Origin: JAPSGM01 sp963777045
GTDB taxonomy: Bacteria > Chloroflexota > Limnocylindria > QHBO01
DNA length: 64,000 nucleotides
Reading direction: 5' to 3'
NCBI GenBank assembly: GCA_963777045.1
Contig: CAVZPD010000001.1
Coordinates: forward strand, 1 to 64,000
Position 1 is the first letter of the stretch, and each line of letters starts with the position of its first letter. The translations under genes and the position numbers were made by a program. This document shows, one piece after another, positions 25,958 through 35,652 of this stretch. A model generated the notes under the pieces. It searched no databases and had not been told where the DNA came from. It saw only the letters and a program-made list of their open reading frames with translations.

Positions 25958-28404
25958 AGCTGCGCGACCGTCGCCTGGTCGCCGCCCTCTTCCCGGCGAC
26001 CGGCGCGCGTCCCGCGCACGCGCGGGTGGTCCGCCAGGTACTCGCGCACGGCGCGCCGCAGTGCGCCGGTCCCCGCCCCGTGCAGGATGACCGCCTCGTC
26101 CAGGGCTGCCAGCAGCGCCTCGTCGAGGTAGTCGGCCAGCCGCTCCAGGGCGGCCTCCACCCGTTCCCCCCGCAGGTCGAGGCGAGGTGAGATCCGGGCT
26201 GCGGCCTGGCGTCGCAGCTCGTCGGCCGCCAGGTCGCGCGGTGCGGGGCCGCTGATCGGTTCGGGGACGACCTCGACGTCGTCGGCTGGGACGACGACCC
26301 GGGACGTGTCCGTCTCGAGCGTCACGCGACCGGTCCGGCCGCTCAATTCGACGATGCGGCCGACGCTGCCGAGCGTCATGCTGCGAGCCCAGAGGCCGAC
26401 CCGAGGCTGTGGCGTATCGGCGGCGGCCGGGAGCTCGGCGGCGGACTCGCCGGCGGTGACGCCGGAGTCCTGTACGTCGGCCCTGGCACGCGCGGCCCGC
26501 TGCGAGAGCTCATCGAACGCCTTGCGGGTCGGCGTTGTCGTGGCGGTCGCCCGACCTCCTGCCAGGTTTCGCTGACGCGTGAGCTCGCGACGGAGCTCGG
26601 CCACCTCGCGCTCGGATCGCGCCAGCAGCTCGTCGGCGGCCCGCCTGGCGTCGGCCAGCATCTCGGCTGCCTCACGCCGTGCCCGACTGACACCGCTGCG
26701 CGCCAGCGCCCGGTCTTCCTCGGCAGCCTGCCGTTCCTGGCGAGCCTCCTGCAGCTCGCCACGCCGCGCCTCCTCGGCGCTTGCAATGGTCGCCAGCGCC
26801 TCCTCCATGGATTGGTGCTCGACGGCGATGCGTGAGCGGGCATCGGCCAGGATCTCGGCCGGCAGGCCCAGCCGCTCGGCGATCGCGAATGCCTGGGACT
26901 TGCCGGGCAGGCCGATCTCCAGACGGTAGGTCGGTCGGAGGGACTGCACGTCGAAGGCAACGCTGGCGTTGCTGACGAGCGGATGCTCCTGCGCGAACGT
27001 CTTCAGCTCGGCGTAGTGGGTCGTCGCCGCCACGGTTGCGCCGCGCGCCAGCAGCTGCTCGACGACGGCCATGGCCAGCGCAGAGCCCTCGGTCGGGTCG
27101 GTGCCGGCGCCAATCTCGTCGAGGAGCACGAGTGAGCGCTGGTCGGCGGCCCCGACGAAACGGACGACGTTGCGCAGGTGGCTGGAGAAGGTGGAGAGCG
27201 ACTGGGCGATGCTCTGCTCGTCACCGATGTCGGCCATCACGTGACCGAACACCGGCAATCGGGCGCCGTCGGCAGCCGGAACCCGAAGGCCGGCCTGGTG
27301 CATCAGCGCCAGCAGGCCGATGGTCTTGAGGGAGACCGTCTTGCCGCCGGTGTTCGGGCCGGTGACGACGAGCGCGCGGTAGCCGAACCGCTCGCCCAGC
27401 CGCACGTCGATCGGCACGGCTGAGGGCCCGAGCAACGGGTGTCGTGCCGAGAGCAGCTCGATCGCGTCCGCCGTCGCGTTGGGTCGAACGGCGTCGATCT
27501 GCCGTCCCAGGCGCGCACGAGCCATCCACAGGTCCGCTCGCGCCATCGCGTCGAGCGACGTTCGCAGCTGCTCCGCGCGAGCCTCCACGGCCCGCGACAG
27601 CTCCTCCAGGATGCGCTCCTCCTCGCGCGCGGCGTCGAGCGTGGCCTGCGTCCAGGTGTTGTTCAGCTCCACCACGCTGAGCGGCTCCACGAAGAGGGTC
27701 GCTCCCGACGCGCTCTGGTCGTGCACGATGCCCTTCACGCGCCCCTTGGCCTCTGCGCGAATCGGGATGACGTAGCGTCCTGCTCGAACCGTGACGATCG
27801 CCTCACCGATGAGGCCCGCCATGTCGGACGAGCGCAGCATGGCGTTCAGGCGCTCCCGCACGCGCTCCTGCGCCACGCGCATTCGCTTCCGGATGGCGGC
27901 CAGCTCGCTGGACGCCGTGTCGAGCACCTCGCCCGACTCGTCGACGCTTCGCTCGATCCGCTCTCGGAGCGCTGGCGCAGGATCCAGGTCCTCGCGGACC
28001 TCGGCCAGGTGCGGGCGGCGCCACGAGCCGAGGCGCGAGACCAGGAGGTCGGCCGCCCGGCACGTCTCGGCGATATCGAGCAGGTCCGCCGCGACCAGTC
28101 GGCCGCCGCGACGCGCGCGTTCGAGGGCAGCCCGGACGTCCCGCGCGCCGCCGATGCTGGCCTGCGCCTGCTCATCGATCAGGCGCGCCGCTTCATCGGT
28201 CTGGTCCTGCCAGATGCCGACCAGGACCGGGTCCCCGCTGGGGAGTGTCTCGATCGCCAGGTCGCGAGAAGGCTGGAAGGCGGTCAGGGCGGCGAGCTGC
28301 TCGACGATTGCGGCGAACTCCAGCGCCCGCAGCGTGCCCCCGCCAGCCGCGGAGCTCGGTCCGGGATCGGGCGCAGGATCAGGCGCGGGAGACGTGCCGG
28401 TCAT
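25954..28404 (-). CDS. mutS2: Endonuclease MutS2 (MutS family with Smr domain)
   Basis: 816 aa. It has the MutS core and lever region, ATPase with Walker A GPNTGGKTVSLKTIG near residue 350, Walker B LVLLDEIGAGTDPTEGSAL, and ATTHYAELK. A coiled-coil stretch (EEALATIASAEEARRGELQE and following) precedes a KOW-like segment (SVGRIVELSGRTGRVTLE) and a C-terminal Smr nuclease domain (LDLRGERVEAALERL, ILHGAGTGALRRAV). No N-terminal mismatch-recognition domain, as usual for MutS2, which suppresses recombination or rescues collided ribosomes. ATG 28404 is used; it overlaps the upstream glycosylase gene by 26 bp. Confidence 0.95.
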   Translation of the reverse strand: MTGTSPAPDPAPDPGPSSAAGGGTLRALEFAAIVEQLAALTAFQPSRDLAIETLPSGDPVLVGIWQDQTDEAARLIDEQAQASIGGARDVRAALERARRGGRLVAADLLDIAETCRAADLLVSRLGSWRRPHLAEVREDLDPAPALRERIERSVDESGEVLDTASSELAAIRKRMRVAQERVRERLNAMLRSSDMAGLIGEAIVTVRAGRYVIPIRAEAKGRVKGIVHDQSASGATLFVEPLSVVELNNTWTQATLDAAREEERILEELSRAVEARAEQLRTSLDAMARADLWMARARLGRQIDAVRPNATADAIELLSARHPLLGPSAVPIDVRLGERFGYRALVVTGPNTGGKTVSLKTIGLLALMHQAGLRVPAADGARLPVFGHVMADIGDEQSIAQSLSTFSSHLRNVVRFVGAADQRSLVLLDEIGAGTDPTEGSALAMAVVEQLLARGATVAATTHYAELKTFAQEHPLVSNASVAFDVQSLRPTYRLEIGLPGKSQAFAIAERLGLPAEILADARSRIAVEHQSMEEALATIASAEEARRGELQEARQERQAAEEDRALARSGVSRARREAAEMLADARRAADELLARSEREVAELRRELTRQRNLAGGRATATTTPTRKAFDELSQRAARARADVQDSGVTAGESAAELPAAADTPQPRVGLWARSMTLGSVGRIVELSGRTGRVTLETDTSRVVVPADDVEVVPEPISGPAPRDLAADELRRQAAARISPRLDLRGERVEAALERLADYLDEALLAALDEAVILHGAGTGALRRAVREYLADHPRVRGTRAGRREEGGDQATVAQL

Positions 28405-29011
28405 CGGCGTCCAGGAAGCGCAGGGGTCGTGCCGCCCACTCACCTGCGTAGTCGACGCCGACCCGCGCGCGTCTCGTGATGCGTGACGGCACCACGCCTC
28501 GCTCGAGCCAGACGCGACCGCCGAGCAGGTCGGCGCCGTCGAGCGAGCGGTCGAAACCGAATGCCCTGCCCAGGTTGCCCGGGCCCGAGGCCAGGCGGCG
28601 ATCCGGCACGCTGCCCCGACGCGAGCGCGCGAGGTCGCGGCCGCGCTCGATCGCTGCGGCGCGGAGCAGGACCGCCTCGGGCTTCCCCGCGGGGCCGCAG
28701 ACCACGTTGGCACAGTGGTGAAGGCCGTAGACGAGGTAGACGTACAGGTGGCCGGGCGGGCCGAACATGACGGCGTTTCGCTGAGTCCGGCCGCGCGAGG
28801 AGTGCGCTGCCAGGTCCTCGGGCCCCTGGTAGGCCTCCACCTCCACCAGCCGACCGGCCACAAGACCGTCCTCGGACTCGTGGACCAGGATGCAGCCGAG
28901 CAGGTCCGAAGCAACGTGCGCTGCTGGCCTGTCGAACCAGGCGCGATCATCGATCCGCCGCGCTCCGCCGGCCGCGGTCTCAGGGCGAGTTGGAGCGCCG
29001 GCCGCGCCCAC
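28379..29011 (-). CDS. 3-methyladenine DNA glycosylase (AAG/MPG type)
   Basis: 210 aa, base-excision enzyme removing alkylated purines. It contains LASDLLG-type (VASDLLGCILVHESED) and GRLVEVEAYQGPEDLAAHS with the catalytic Glu, RTQRNAVMFGPPGHLYVYLVYG, CANVVC, LLRAAAIERG and GPGNLGRAFGF; all are characteristic of the human MPG-like bacterial family. Standard length. Sits between cvpA (2-bp gap) and mutS2 (overlapping), so it is likely in the same transcript with another DNA-maintenance gene. Confidence 0.94.
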   Translation of the reverse strand: MGAAGAPTRPETAAGGARRIDDRAWFDRPAAHVASDLLGCILVHESEDGLVAGRLVEVEAYQGPEDLAAHSSRGRTQRNAVMFGPPGHLYVYLVYGLHHCANVVCGPAGKPEAVLLRAAAIERGRDLARSRRGSVPDRRLASGPGNLGRAFGFDRSLDGADLLGGRVWLERGVVPSRITRRARVGVDYAGEWAARPLRFLDADDRHVSRA

Positions 29012-29013
29012 GG

Positions 29014-29583
29014 TCAGGAAGGCTCCAGCAGCTGCGATACGTCGCTTGGGACCAGGTAGCGCGCCAGGAAACCGAAGGTGGGGATCACGGTGTCACGGAA
29101 GACCTGGACGAGCGCGGAGCTGTTCATCGCGTCGTAGAAGCCCTTGAGGAAGCCCGAACCGGCAACCTCCGAATCCGGCGCCGTCTTGAAGAAGGAGTCC
29201 ATGACCACGACCAGGAAGGTGATGACCAGGACGGCGAAGAGGAAGCCCAGGATCGCCCCGCCCAGCTCGTCGAGCTGGCGGGCGATCGGCAGCCGGGTGC
29301 GCCGGTACATCGCTCGCACGATGAACCAGCCCCCCACCACCAGCCCGACGAACAGGACCAGGAACAGGATCTGCTCGCGGAGCCCGGGCGTGAAGGCGTT
29401 CCAGAAGCCGAGCGTGTTGTAGAGCGGTCCCTTGAGCTGGGCCGCCAGCACGAAGGCGGCAAGGACGACGACGGCGTTGATGGCGTAGCGAATGAGGCCC
29501 TGCGTGAAGCCGGCGAAGACGCCCGCCGCCAGCACGACCACGATGAAGAGGTCCATCGGGCTCAGGTTCGAGAGGAAATCCAC
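29014..29583 (-). CDS. CvpA-family membrane protein
   Basis: About 189 aa with four predicted transmembrane helices (LFIVVVLAAGVFAGFTQGLI, NAVVVLAAFVLAAQ, ILFLVLFVGLVVGGWFI, AILGFLFAVLVITFLVVVM), the layout of CvpA (colicin V production family). GTG 29583 (VDFLSNLSPMDLF) is preferred over the upstream ATG because an AGGAGG site (plus-strand 29592-29597) precedes it at normal spacing. The exact function of CvpA proteins is not settled; in other bacteria they affect the envelope. Neighbour of mutS2, a common arrangement. Confidence 0.84.
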   Translation of the reverse strand: MDFLSNLSPMDLFIVVVLAAGVFAGFTQGLIRYAINAVVVLAAFVLAAQLKGPLYNTLGFWNAFTPGLREQILFLVLFVGLVVGGWFIVRAMYRRTRLPIARQLDELGGAILGFLFAVLVITFLVVVMDSFFKTAPDSEVAGSGFLKGFYDAMNSSALVQVFRDTVIPTFGFLARYLVPSDVSQLLEPS

Positions 29584-29685
29584 TCGGCTGTCCTCCTGTG
29601 TGACCGTCCCGGCCACGGGGGACGGCGGCTCGGGCCGGGCGAAGGGTAGCAGCCCCGAGGCCGGCGCGACAAGGATGGACGACGC

Positions 29686-32118
29686 TCAGCGGATCTGCGC
29701 GTCCAGGTGATGCTGCAGTGATCCGCGTATCCGTTTCAGCGCCCGCTCGGCGGTCCGCTCGTCGCCGGCGACCTCCGGCTGGAAGCGGAGGGCGACCGCG
29801 TAGGAGACCCGACCGGGGCCGACCTGCTCGCCATGGTAGGCGTCAAACAGGCGCGCCGTCACGAGAGAGGGTCCTGCGCCGGAGCGCACGAGGCGCAGGA
29901 CATCGCCGACCGGCACGGCCTCGTCCACGACGATCGCCAGGTCGCGGTCGATGGGCTGGGCGGCCGGCACCGGGACCATGCGCGATTCGGACCGCGCCAG
30001 GGCGATCAGCTGCGGCAAATTGATCGCTGCCATGCACGGCCGCCCCGGCAGGCCCCACGCCTGCGCCACCAGCGGATGCAGCTCGCCGACGCTCCCGTAG
30101 GCTCGCCCGTCGGAGCCGATGATCCGGCCGGCACGGCCAGGATGCAGGTGCGGATGGCGCTCGTCTGCCGTCTCGGCGCGATAAGCCGGCAGCGGCGCTC
30201 CCAGCGCCTCGTGGAGCGCTTCGACGATGCCCTTCAGCTCGGAAACGTCCGCGACCGGCGCCTCGCCCTCGACGGTCGGCGGCGTTCGCGGCCCGAGGAG
30301 GCCGATTGCGACGTGCCACGCCTCCCAGCGCCCGGTGCCGGCGCTCTGCGCGCCCGGTGTGGCATCTCCCATCCAGTACGTCTTCCCGACTTCGAAGAGC
30401 CATGGATCGCCGCGTCGCTGGCGCACGTTCTCGGCCATCGCGCCGAGCATGGAGGGGTACATCACCGGGCGCATGATCGAGTGCTGCTCCGAGAGCGGGT
30501 TCGCCACGCGGACCAGCGCGGCGTCCTCCGGGTCGTAGCCGCTGCGGCGGAGGTCCTCCGGGCCGATGAGGGCGTGCTGCAGCACCTCGTCGAGGCCGAT
30601 CCCGGCGAGAATGCGGCGCACGACCTGGCGTGGCTCTGTCGGATCGGTCCGGAACTCGGGGAGGCTCGGCAGCGAGACACGCGACGGGATGCGGTGGTAG
30701 CCGTGGGCACGGGCGAGCTCTTCGGCGACGTCCTCGGGGGCAACGACGTCGAGCCGGAACGACGGGACAGTCACCGCCACCCGTCGCCCGGGCTCCTCAT
30801 GGACTCCGAATTCGAGCGGCTCCAGCAGCTCCCGACAGCGGTCCGGCGAGAGTTCGATGCCGAGCAGACGCTCGGCGCGGTCGAGATCGACCTGGACGAC
30901 GGTCGGCTGTCGCTCTCCGGGATCATTGTCCACGATGCCTACGGCCAGCCGCGCCCCGGTGATCTGCGTGATCAGCCCGGCAGCGCGGTCAGCAGCGAAG
31001 CGTGGCAGGGCGTGGCCAATCCCCTTCTCGTGGCGCATGCTCGCCTCGGATCGCAGCCCGAGGCGGCGAGCGGTGTTGCGGATGGTGGGACCGTGGAAGA
31101 TGGCGGACTCCAGGATCACGGCGCTCGTCTCGTCGGTGACCTCCGTGCCGGCACCGCCCATGATCCCGGCCAGGCCGATGGGCCGCGCGCGATCCGCGAT
31201 GACCAGCATCCGCTCGTCCAGCGTCCGCAGCTCGTGGTCGATCGTCTCCAGGGTCTCACCGGCCCTCGCGCGGCGGACGACGATCTGCCCATCGGGCACC
31301 GCGGCCGCGTCGTACGCGTGCATCGGCTGCCCCAGCTCGTGCATGACGTAGTTCGTGACGTCCACCACGGCGGAGATCGGTCGCATGCCCGCCGCCAGCA
31401 GGCGCTGCTGCATCCAGCCCGGAGAGGGCCCGTTGTGAACGTTCTCGAAGTAGCGGGCCGTGAAGCGCGGGCAGGACACGTCCTCGATGCGGACCTCGAC
31501 GTGGTCATCCGCCTCGAGCGCCGCCTCCTCCCGGACCGCTGCCTCCGGCAGCCGCAGCTGGGCGCCGGTGAACGCGGCGATCTCGCGTGCCAGCCCCACC
31601 ATCGAGAGGGCGTCGCCGCGGTTCGGCTTGACGTCCACGTCCAGCACCACCTCGCCAACGATGGCCGCCAGGTCCGCGCCGAGCGGCAGCGACTCCTCGG
31701 CGCCGCCGAGGATGTGAATTCCCTCCGCATCGTCTCCCAGGCCAAGCTCCGTGGCCGAGCAGAGCATGCCCTGCGATTCCACGCCCCGGATCTTCGAGCG
31801 CTCGATCTGCCGGTCGCCGGGCAGGACGGCACCAACCCGTGCGACCGGCACCAGCTGTCCCGCGGCGATGTTGTCCGCGCCGCAGACGACCTGCAGCGGC
31901 TGGTCGCCGCCCACGTCGACGCTCGTCAGCCACAGCTTGTCCGCGTTCGGGTGCCGCTCGACGCTGAGCAGCCGGCCGACGACGACATCAGTCCAGTCGG
32001 CGCCGGTGGCCTCGATGCCCTGCACCTCCATCCCCCGCAGCGTCAGCTGTTCGGCAAGCTCTTCGGGTGACAGCACGACGTCGACGTAGTCGCGCAGCCA
32101 GGAGAGTGGAACGCGCAT
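29686..32118 (-). CDS. pheT: Phenylalanyl-tRNA synthetase beta subunit
   Basis: 810 aa. It starts MRVPLSWLRDYVDVVLSPEE, includes the EMAP-like tRNA-binding domain (VVVGRLLSVERHPNADKLWL), the B3/B4 editing domain (ISAVVDVTNYVMHELGQPMHAYD), a B5 domain, the catalytic-like core and the C-terminal anticodon-binding (ferredoxin-like) domain (DRDLAIVVDEAVPVGDVLRL). Normal length. Forms an alpha2-beta2 enzyme with PheS; 3 bp separate it from pheS. Confidence 0.97.
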   Translation of the reverse strand: MRVPLSWLRDYVDVVLSPEELAEQLTLRGMEVQGIEATGADWTDVVVGRLLSVERHPNADKLWLTSVDVGGDQPLQVVCGADNIAAGQLVPVARVGAVLPGDRQIERSKIRGVESQGMLCSATELGLGDDAEGIHILGGAEESLPLGADLAAIVGEVVLDVDVKPNRGDALSMVGLAREIAAFTGAQLRLPEAAVREEAALEADDHVEVRIEDVSCPRFTARYFENVHNGPSPGWMQQRLLAAGMRPISAVVDVTNYVMHELGQPMHAYDAAAVPDGQIVVRRARAGETLETIDHELRTLDERMLVIADRARPIGLAGIMGGAGTEVTDETSAVILESAIFHGPTIRNTARRLGLRSEASMRHEKGIGHALPRFAADRAAGLITQITGARLAVGIVDNDPGERQPTVVQVDLDRAERLLGIELSPDRCRELLEPLEFGVHEEPGRRVAVTVPSFRLDVVAPEDVAEELARAHGYHRIPSRVSLPSLPEFRTDPTEPRQVVRRILAGIGLDEVLQHALIGPEDLRRSGYDPEDAALVRVANPLSEQHSIMRPVMYPSMLGAMAENVRQRRGDPWLFEVGKTYWMGDATPGAQSAGTGRWEAWHVAIGLLGPRTPPTVEGEAPVADVSELKGIVEALHEALGAPLPAYRAETADERHPHLHPGRAGRIIGSDGRAYGSVGELHPLVAQAWGLPGRPCMAAINLPQLIALARSESRMVPVPAAQPIDRDLAIVVDEAVPVGDVLRLVRSGAGPSLVTARLFDAYHGEQVGPGRVSYAVALRFQPEVAGDERTAERALKRIRGSLQHHLDAQIR

Positions 32119-32121
32119 CGC

Positions 32122-33204
<1,083 letters not shown>

Positions 33205-33226
33205 CGGTCCACCTCCATCATCGGCC

Positions 33227-33293
33227 AAAAACGAACGACCCCGCTCCGGAATTCGGAGCAGGGCCGAGGGGGCCGGCGTCGGATGACGCCGGC
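33227..33293 (-). terminator. Tandem hairpins with T-run between rplT and pheS (possible attenuator)
   Basis: On the minus strand, right at the rplT stop, a perfect 9-bp stem (33285-33293 with 33272-33280, loop 4) is followed by a second stem (33254-33262 with 33240-33248, loop 5, one G-T wobble) and, 8 bases on, a run of five T (33231-33227). The second hairpin resembles a factor-independent terminator. Placed before pheS, it could attenuate pheST, as E. coli pheST is controlled by attenuation. No T-box features were found. Confidence 0.5.
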
Positions 33294-33652
33294 TAGCCGC
33301 TAAAGGAGGTCTTGGCGGTCTGGACCATGCTCGCGAATGCTGCCGGCTCGCGGACGGCCAGGTCGGCGAGGACCTTGCGGTCCACCTCCACCCCGGCAGC
33401 CTTCAGCCCGGCGATGAAGCGGCCGTACGGCAGGCCATGCTGGCGGGAGGCGGCGTTGATGCGTTCGATCCAGAGGCGACGCATGTCCCGCTTGCGCGCC
33501 TTGCGATCACGGTAGGCGTAGACCAGGGCGTGGAAGAGAGCCTCGCGCGCGGGACGGATCAGCTTCGAGCGGGTGCCGCGACGCCCGACCGCCTGGGCCA
33601 GGAGGCGCTTGTGACGCTTGTGCGCGGCGACGCCGCGCTTGACTCGGGCCAT
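33293..33652 (-). CDS. rplT: 50S ribosomal protein L20
   Basis: 119 aa. ARVKRGVAAHKRHKRLLAQA at the start, then RKRDMRRLWIERINAASRQH and GLPYGRFIAGLKAAGVEVDR are diagnostic. Binds 23S rRNA early in 50S assembly and, in many bacteria, represses translation of its own operon. Middle of infC-rpmI-rplT with 9 bp from rpmI. Confidence 0.98.
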   Translation of the reverse strand: MARVKRGVAAHKRHKRLLAQAVGRRGTRSKLIRPAREALFHALVYAYRDRKARKRDMRRLWIERINAASRQHGLPYGRFIAGLKAAGVEVDRKVLADLAVREPAAFASMVQTAKTSFSG

Positions 33653-33661
33653 CTCGCTCCC

Positions 33662-33859
33662 CTACGCGTACGGGAGCAGCCGCTGGAGCTGCGCCTTGTG
33701 CGTTTTCGAGGCGACGGCCTTGCCGGCGTAGCGGCGAGTCCGGCGGCTCGACTTGATCTCCAGGTGATGGCCGCGCCACGCCTTCGGCCGGACCCACTTG
33801 CCCGAGCCGGTCTTCTTGAAGCGCTTGGCCGTCCCCTTGTGGGTCTTCATCTTCGGCAC
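33662..33859 (-). CDS. rpmI: 50S ribosomal protein L35
   Basis: 65 aa. It begins PKMKTHKGTAKRFKKTGSGK, the L35 signature, and is very basic throughout. 4 bp downstream of infC, in the standard infC-rpmI-rplT order. Confidence 0.98.
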   Translation of the reverse strand: MPKMKTHKGTAKRFKKTGSGKWVRPKAWRGHHLEIKSSRRTRRYAGKAVASKTHKAQLQRLLPYA

Positions 33860-33863
33860 TGGT

Positions 33864-34562
33864 CTATTCCTGCTCCGCCTTCGGCTCTTCGGCTGTCGCT
33901 TCGGGCTCCGGCTCCGGCTCCGCGGTGGCGGTTGGTGCCTGTCCCTTGGCGGCGAGCTTGTCGCCGATGGTTTCTCCGCCCGAGGGCGGCTCTGTCGACT
34001 GCGGCGCCTCGGCCGTACCGGCCGGTGCCTCCTCAGCCTTCTTCTCAGGCCGCTTCTCGAGCGGCGCCATCACGATGTACATGCTGCGGCCCTCGAGCAG
34101 CGGCTGCCGCTCGACGGTCCCATGCTCGGCCAGCATCTCCGCTGCCTTCAGCAGGAGGTCCCGTCCCAGGTTGGCATGGGTCATCTCCCTGCCGCGGAAC
34201 TGGACCGTGACCTTCACGCGGTCACCCTCGTCGAGGAACTGGCCAGCTCGCCGTGCCTTGGTCCGCAGGTCGTTGACGTCGATCTTGACCCGAAGCCGGA
34301 TCTCCTTGAACGTCTGCGACTTCTGCTTCTTCTTCGCTTCGCGGTCGCGCTTCTGGAGCTCGTACTTGTACTGCCCGTAGTCGAGGATCCGGCACACCGG
34401 AGGGACTGCGGTGGGCGCAACCTCCACGAGGTCGAGCCCCTTCTCCTGCGCCAGCGCGAGCGCTTTGTAGGTCGGCATCACGCCGAGCTGCTGGCTCTCA
34501 TCGTCGATGACCCTCACCTCGCGGATCCGGATCATCTCGTTGACTCGCAGGTCCCTTGCTAT
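33864..34562 (-). CDS. infC: Translation initiation factor IF-3, apparent ATA start
   Basis: IF-3 of 232 aa if started at ATA 34562-34560. The first visible ATG (34535) would begin IRIREVRVIDDESQQLGVM and cut off the conserved segment ARDLRVNEMIRIREVR that IF-3 proteins have. Reading upstream in frame gives ATA-GCA-AGG-GAC-CTG-CGA-GTC-AAC-GAG-ATG, then an in-frame TGA five codons before the ATA. AAGGAG lies 10 bases before the ATA (plus-strand 34573-34578); no site precedes the ATG. IF-3 discriminates against non-canonical starts, and E. coli infC uses ATT to autoregulate, so ATA fits. CTG at 34550 is the other candidate. The C-terminal about 60 residues are a Pro/Glu/Ala-rich extension. Confidence 0.9.
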   Translation of the reverse strand: MARDLRVNEMIRIREVRVIDDESQQLGVMPTYKALALAQEKGLDLVEVAPTAVPPVCRILDYGQYKYELQKRDREAKKKQKSQTFKEIRLRVKIDVNDLRTKARRAGQFLDEGDRVKVTVQFRGREMTHANLGRDLLLKAAEMLAEHGTVERQPLLEGRSMYIVMAPLEKRPEKKAEEAPAGTAEAPQSTEPPSGGETIGDKLAAKGQAPTATAEPEPEPEATAEEPKAEQE

Positions 34563-34686
34563 GGTGCAGCCACTCCTTCAACAGCAAGGCCACCGACCCG
34601 ATGACGGACAGGTGGCCCATCTAAGCGAAAACGCCGCGAAATCTTACAACGAACGACGGCGTGCTGTCACCCGTGGCCCCGCGAGC

Positions 34687-34785
34687 TCAACTCCAGCGCA
34701 GGGCGGCCGCCACGCTGAGAACGATCGAGGCGAGGATCGCGAGCGCCCATGTACCCCGCGTGAGGCGGTCAGTGGTCGATTCCAT
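34687..34785 (-). CDS. Possible 32-aa single-helix membrane peptide
   Basis: ATG 34785 to TGA 34687 encodes 32 residues with one hydrophobic helix (GTWALAILASIVLSVAAALR). It lies between infC and the TrkA-C membrane protein gene on the same strand. The ribosome site is weak. It might be a real membrane micropeptide or a chance frame. The rest of the 34563-34853 gap is likely the infC leader; I see no clear structure in it. Confidence 0.3.
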   Translation of the reverse strand: MESTTDRLTRGTWALAILASIVLSVAAALRWS

Positions 34786-34853
34786 TGCCCGATGGTGCCG
34801 CTTCGAGTGCGCGAGGTCCGCCCACCGTTCGTACTGGTCCTGAGGGTACTCGC

Positions 34854-35642
34854 TCAGCCGGGGTGCGGCTCCGGAGGCTGGTGTTCCACGTCGCGCGCCG
34901 CCTCCCGCTCGGCGGACGCCTGCTCACGGATTGCACGCTGGTGGGCTTGATCACCGGCCCTGCCGGTGTGACGGCGATCCAGCTCGGCCACTGCGCCGCG
35001 CCGGCTGTAGATGACGAGCACGTCATCGCGGCGGAGCACCGTTCCGGCGTTCGGAACTCCCAGGTACGTTCCATCGGTCCGCTCGATGCCCAGCAGGATC
35101 ACGCCCTCCTGCCGCAGGTGCAGCGTTGCAAGGTCGCGGTCCGCCAGCCAGTCGCCGTCCTTCACCAGCAGCTCGGTGATGACGTAGTCGCCCCCGACGT
35201 GCAGGAGTCCGGCGTAGTCGCGGGTGTCGAGGTCGGTCCAGCGCGACAGGGCACGCATGGTGAGGCGCGTGATCCAGCGGTCGACGACGCGGCTGGAAGC
35301 GAGCGCCCAGAGCGCAACCAGGCCGAGCACGAGCGTCGAGAGCCGGATCCAGGGGAGGGCGCCGGCTGCCGGTTCCACGAACGTGAGGACGAAGCTGGCA
35401 ATCACGGCAACGATGCCGGCATTGCCCATCAGCATCAGCCACATGATGATCCGCCGGCGGAGGGGATGGCGCACGACGGCTTCCGACTCCGCGGTCGTGA
35501 AGCCCGACCCGGAGAAGGCGGAGCGCGCCTGGAACCTCGCCGACTCCCTGGAGAGGCCGGTGGCCGTGAGCGAGACCGTGGCGATGCGTGTGATCAGCAG
35601 CGAAGCGGTGAGCACCACCAGCAGCGAAATGACCGCCGTCAT
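34854..35642 (-). CDS. Membrane protein with TrkA C-terminal (RCK_C) domain
   Basis: 262 aa. The N-terminal half has three hydrophobic segments (VISLLVVLTASLLITRIA, MLMGNAGIVAVIASFVLTFV, STLVLGLVALWALAS). The C-terminal half, about residues 150-230, is a TrkA-C/RCK_C domain (YVITELLVKDGDWLADRDL, EGVILLGIERTDGTYLGVPN, VLRRDDVLVIYSRRGAVAEL), known as a ligand-sensing regulatory domain in K+ channels and transporters. The last 30 residues are charged. It may control ion movement or act as a stand-alone sensor; there is no obvious pore motif. Confidence 0.75.
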   Translation of the reverse strand: MTAVISLLVVLTASLLITRIATVSLTATGLSRESARFQARSAFSGSGFTTAESEAVVRHPLRRRIIMWLMLMGNAGIVAVIASFVLTFVEPAAGALPWIRLSTLVLGLVALWALASSRVVDRWITRLTMRALSRWTDLDTRDYAGLLHVGGDYVITELLVKDGDWLADRDLATLHLRQEGVILLGIERTDGTYLGVPNAGTVLRRDDVLVIYSRRGAVAELDRRHTGRAGDQAHQRAIREQASAEREAARDVEHQPPEPHPG

Positions 35643-35652
35643 GCCCCCGATC

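Noticed and set aside
29833..32070. Long plus-strand frame of 745 codons
   Set aside because: Lies wholly antisense to pheT and shows no domain.
33205..33292. T-box leader before pheS
   Set aside because: No T-box sequence or specifier loop is visible; only two hairpins and a T-run.
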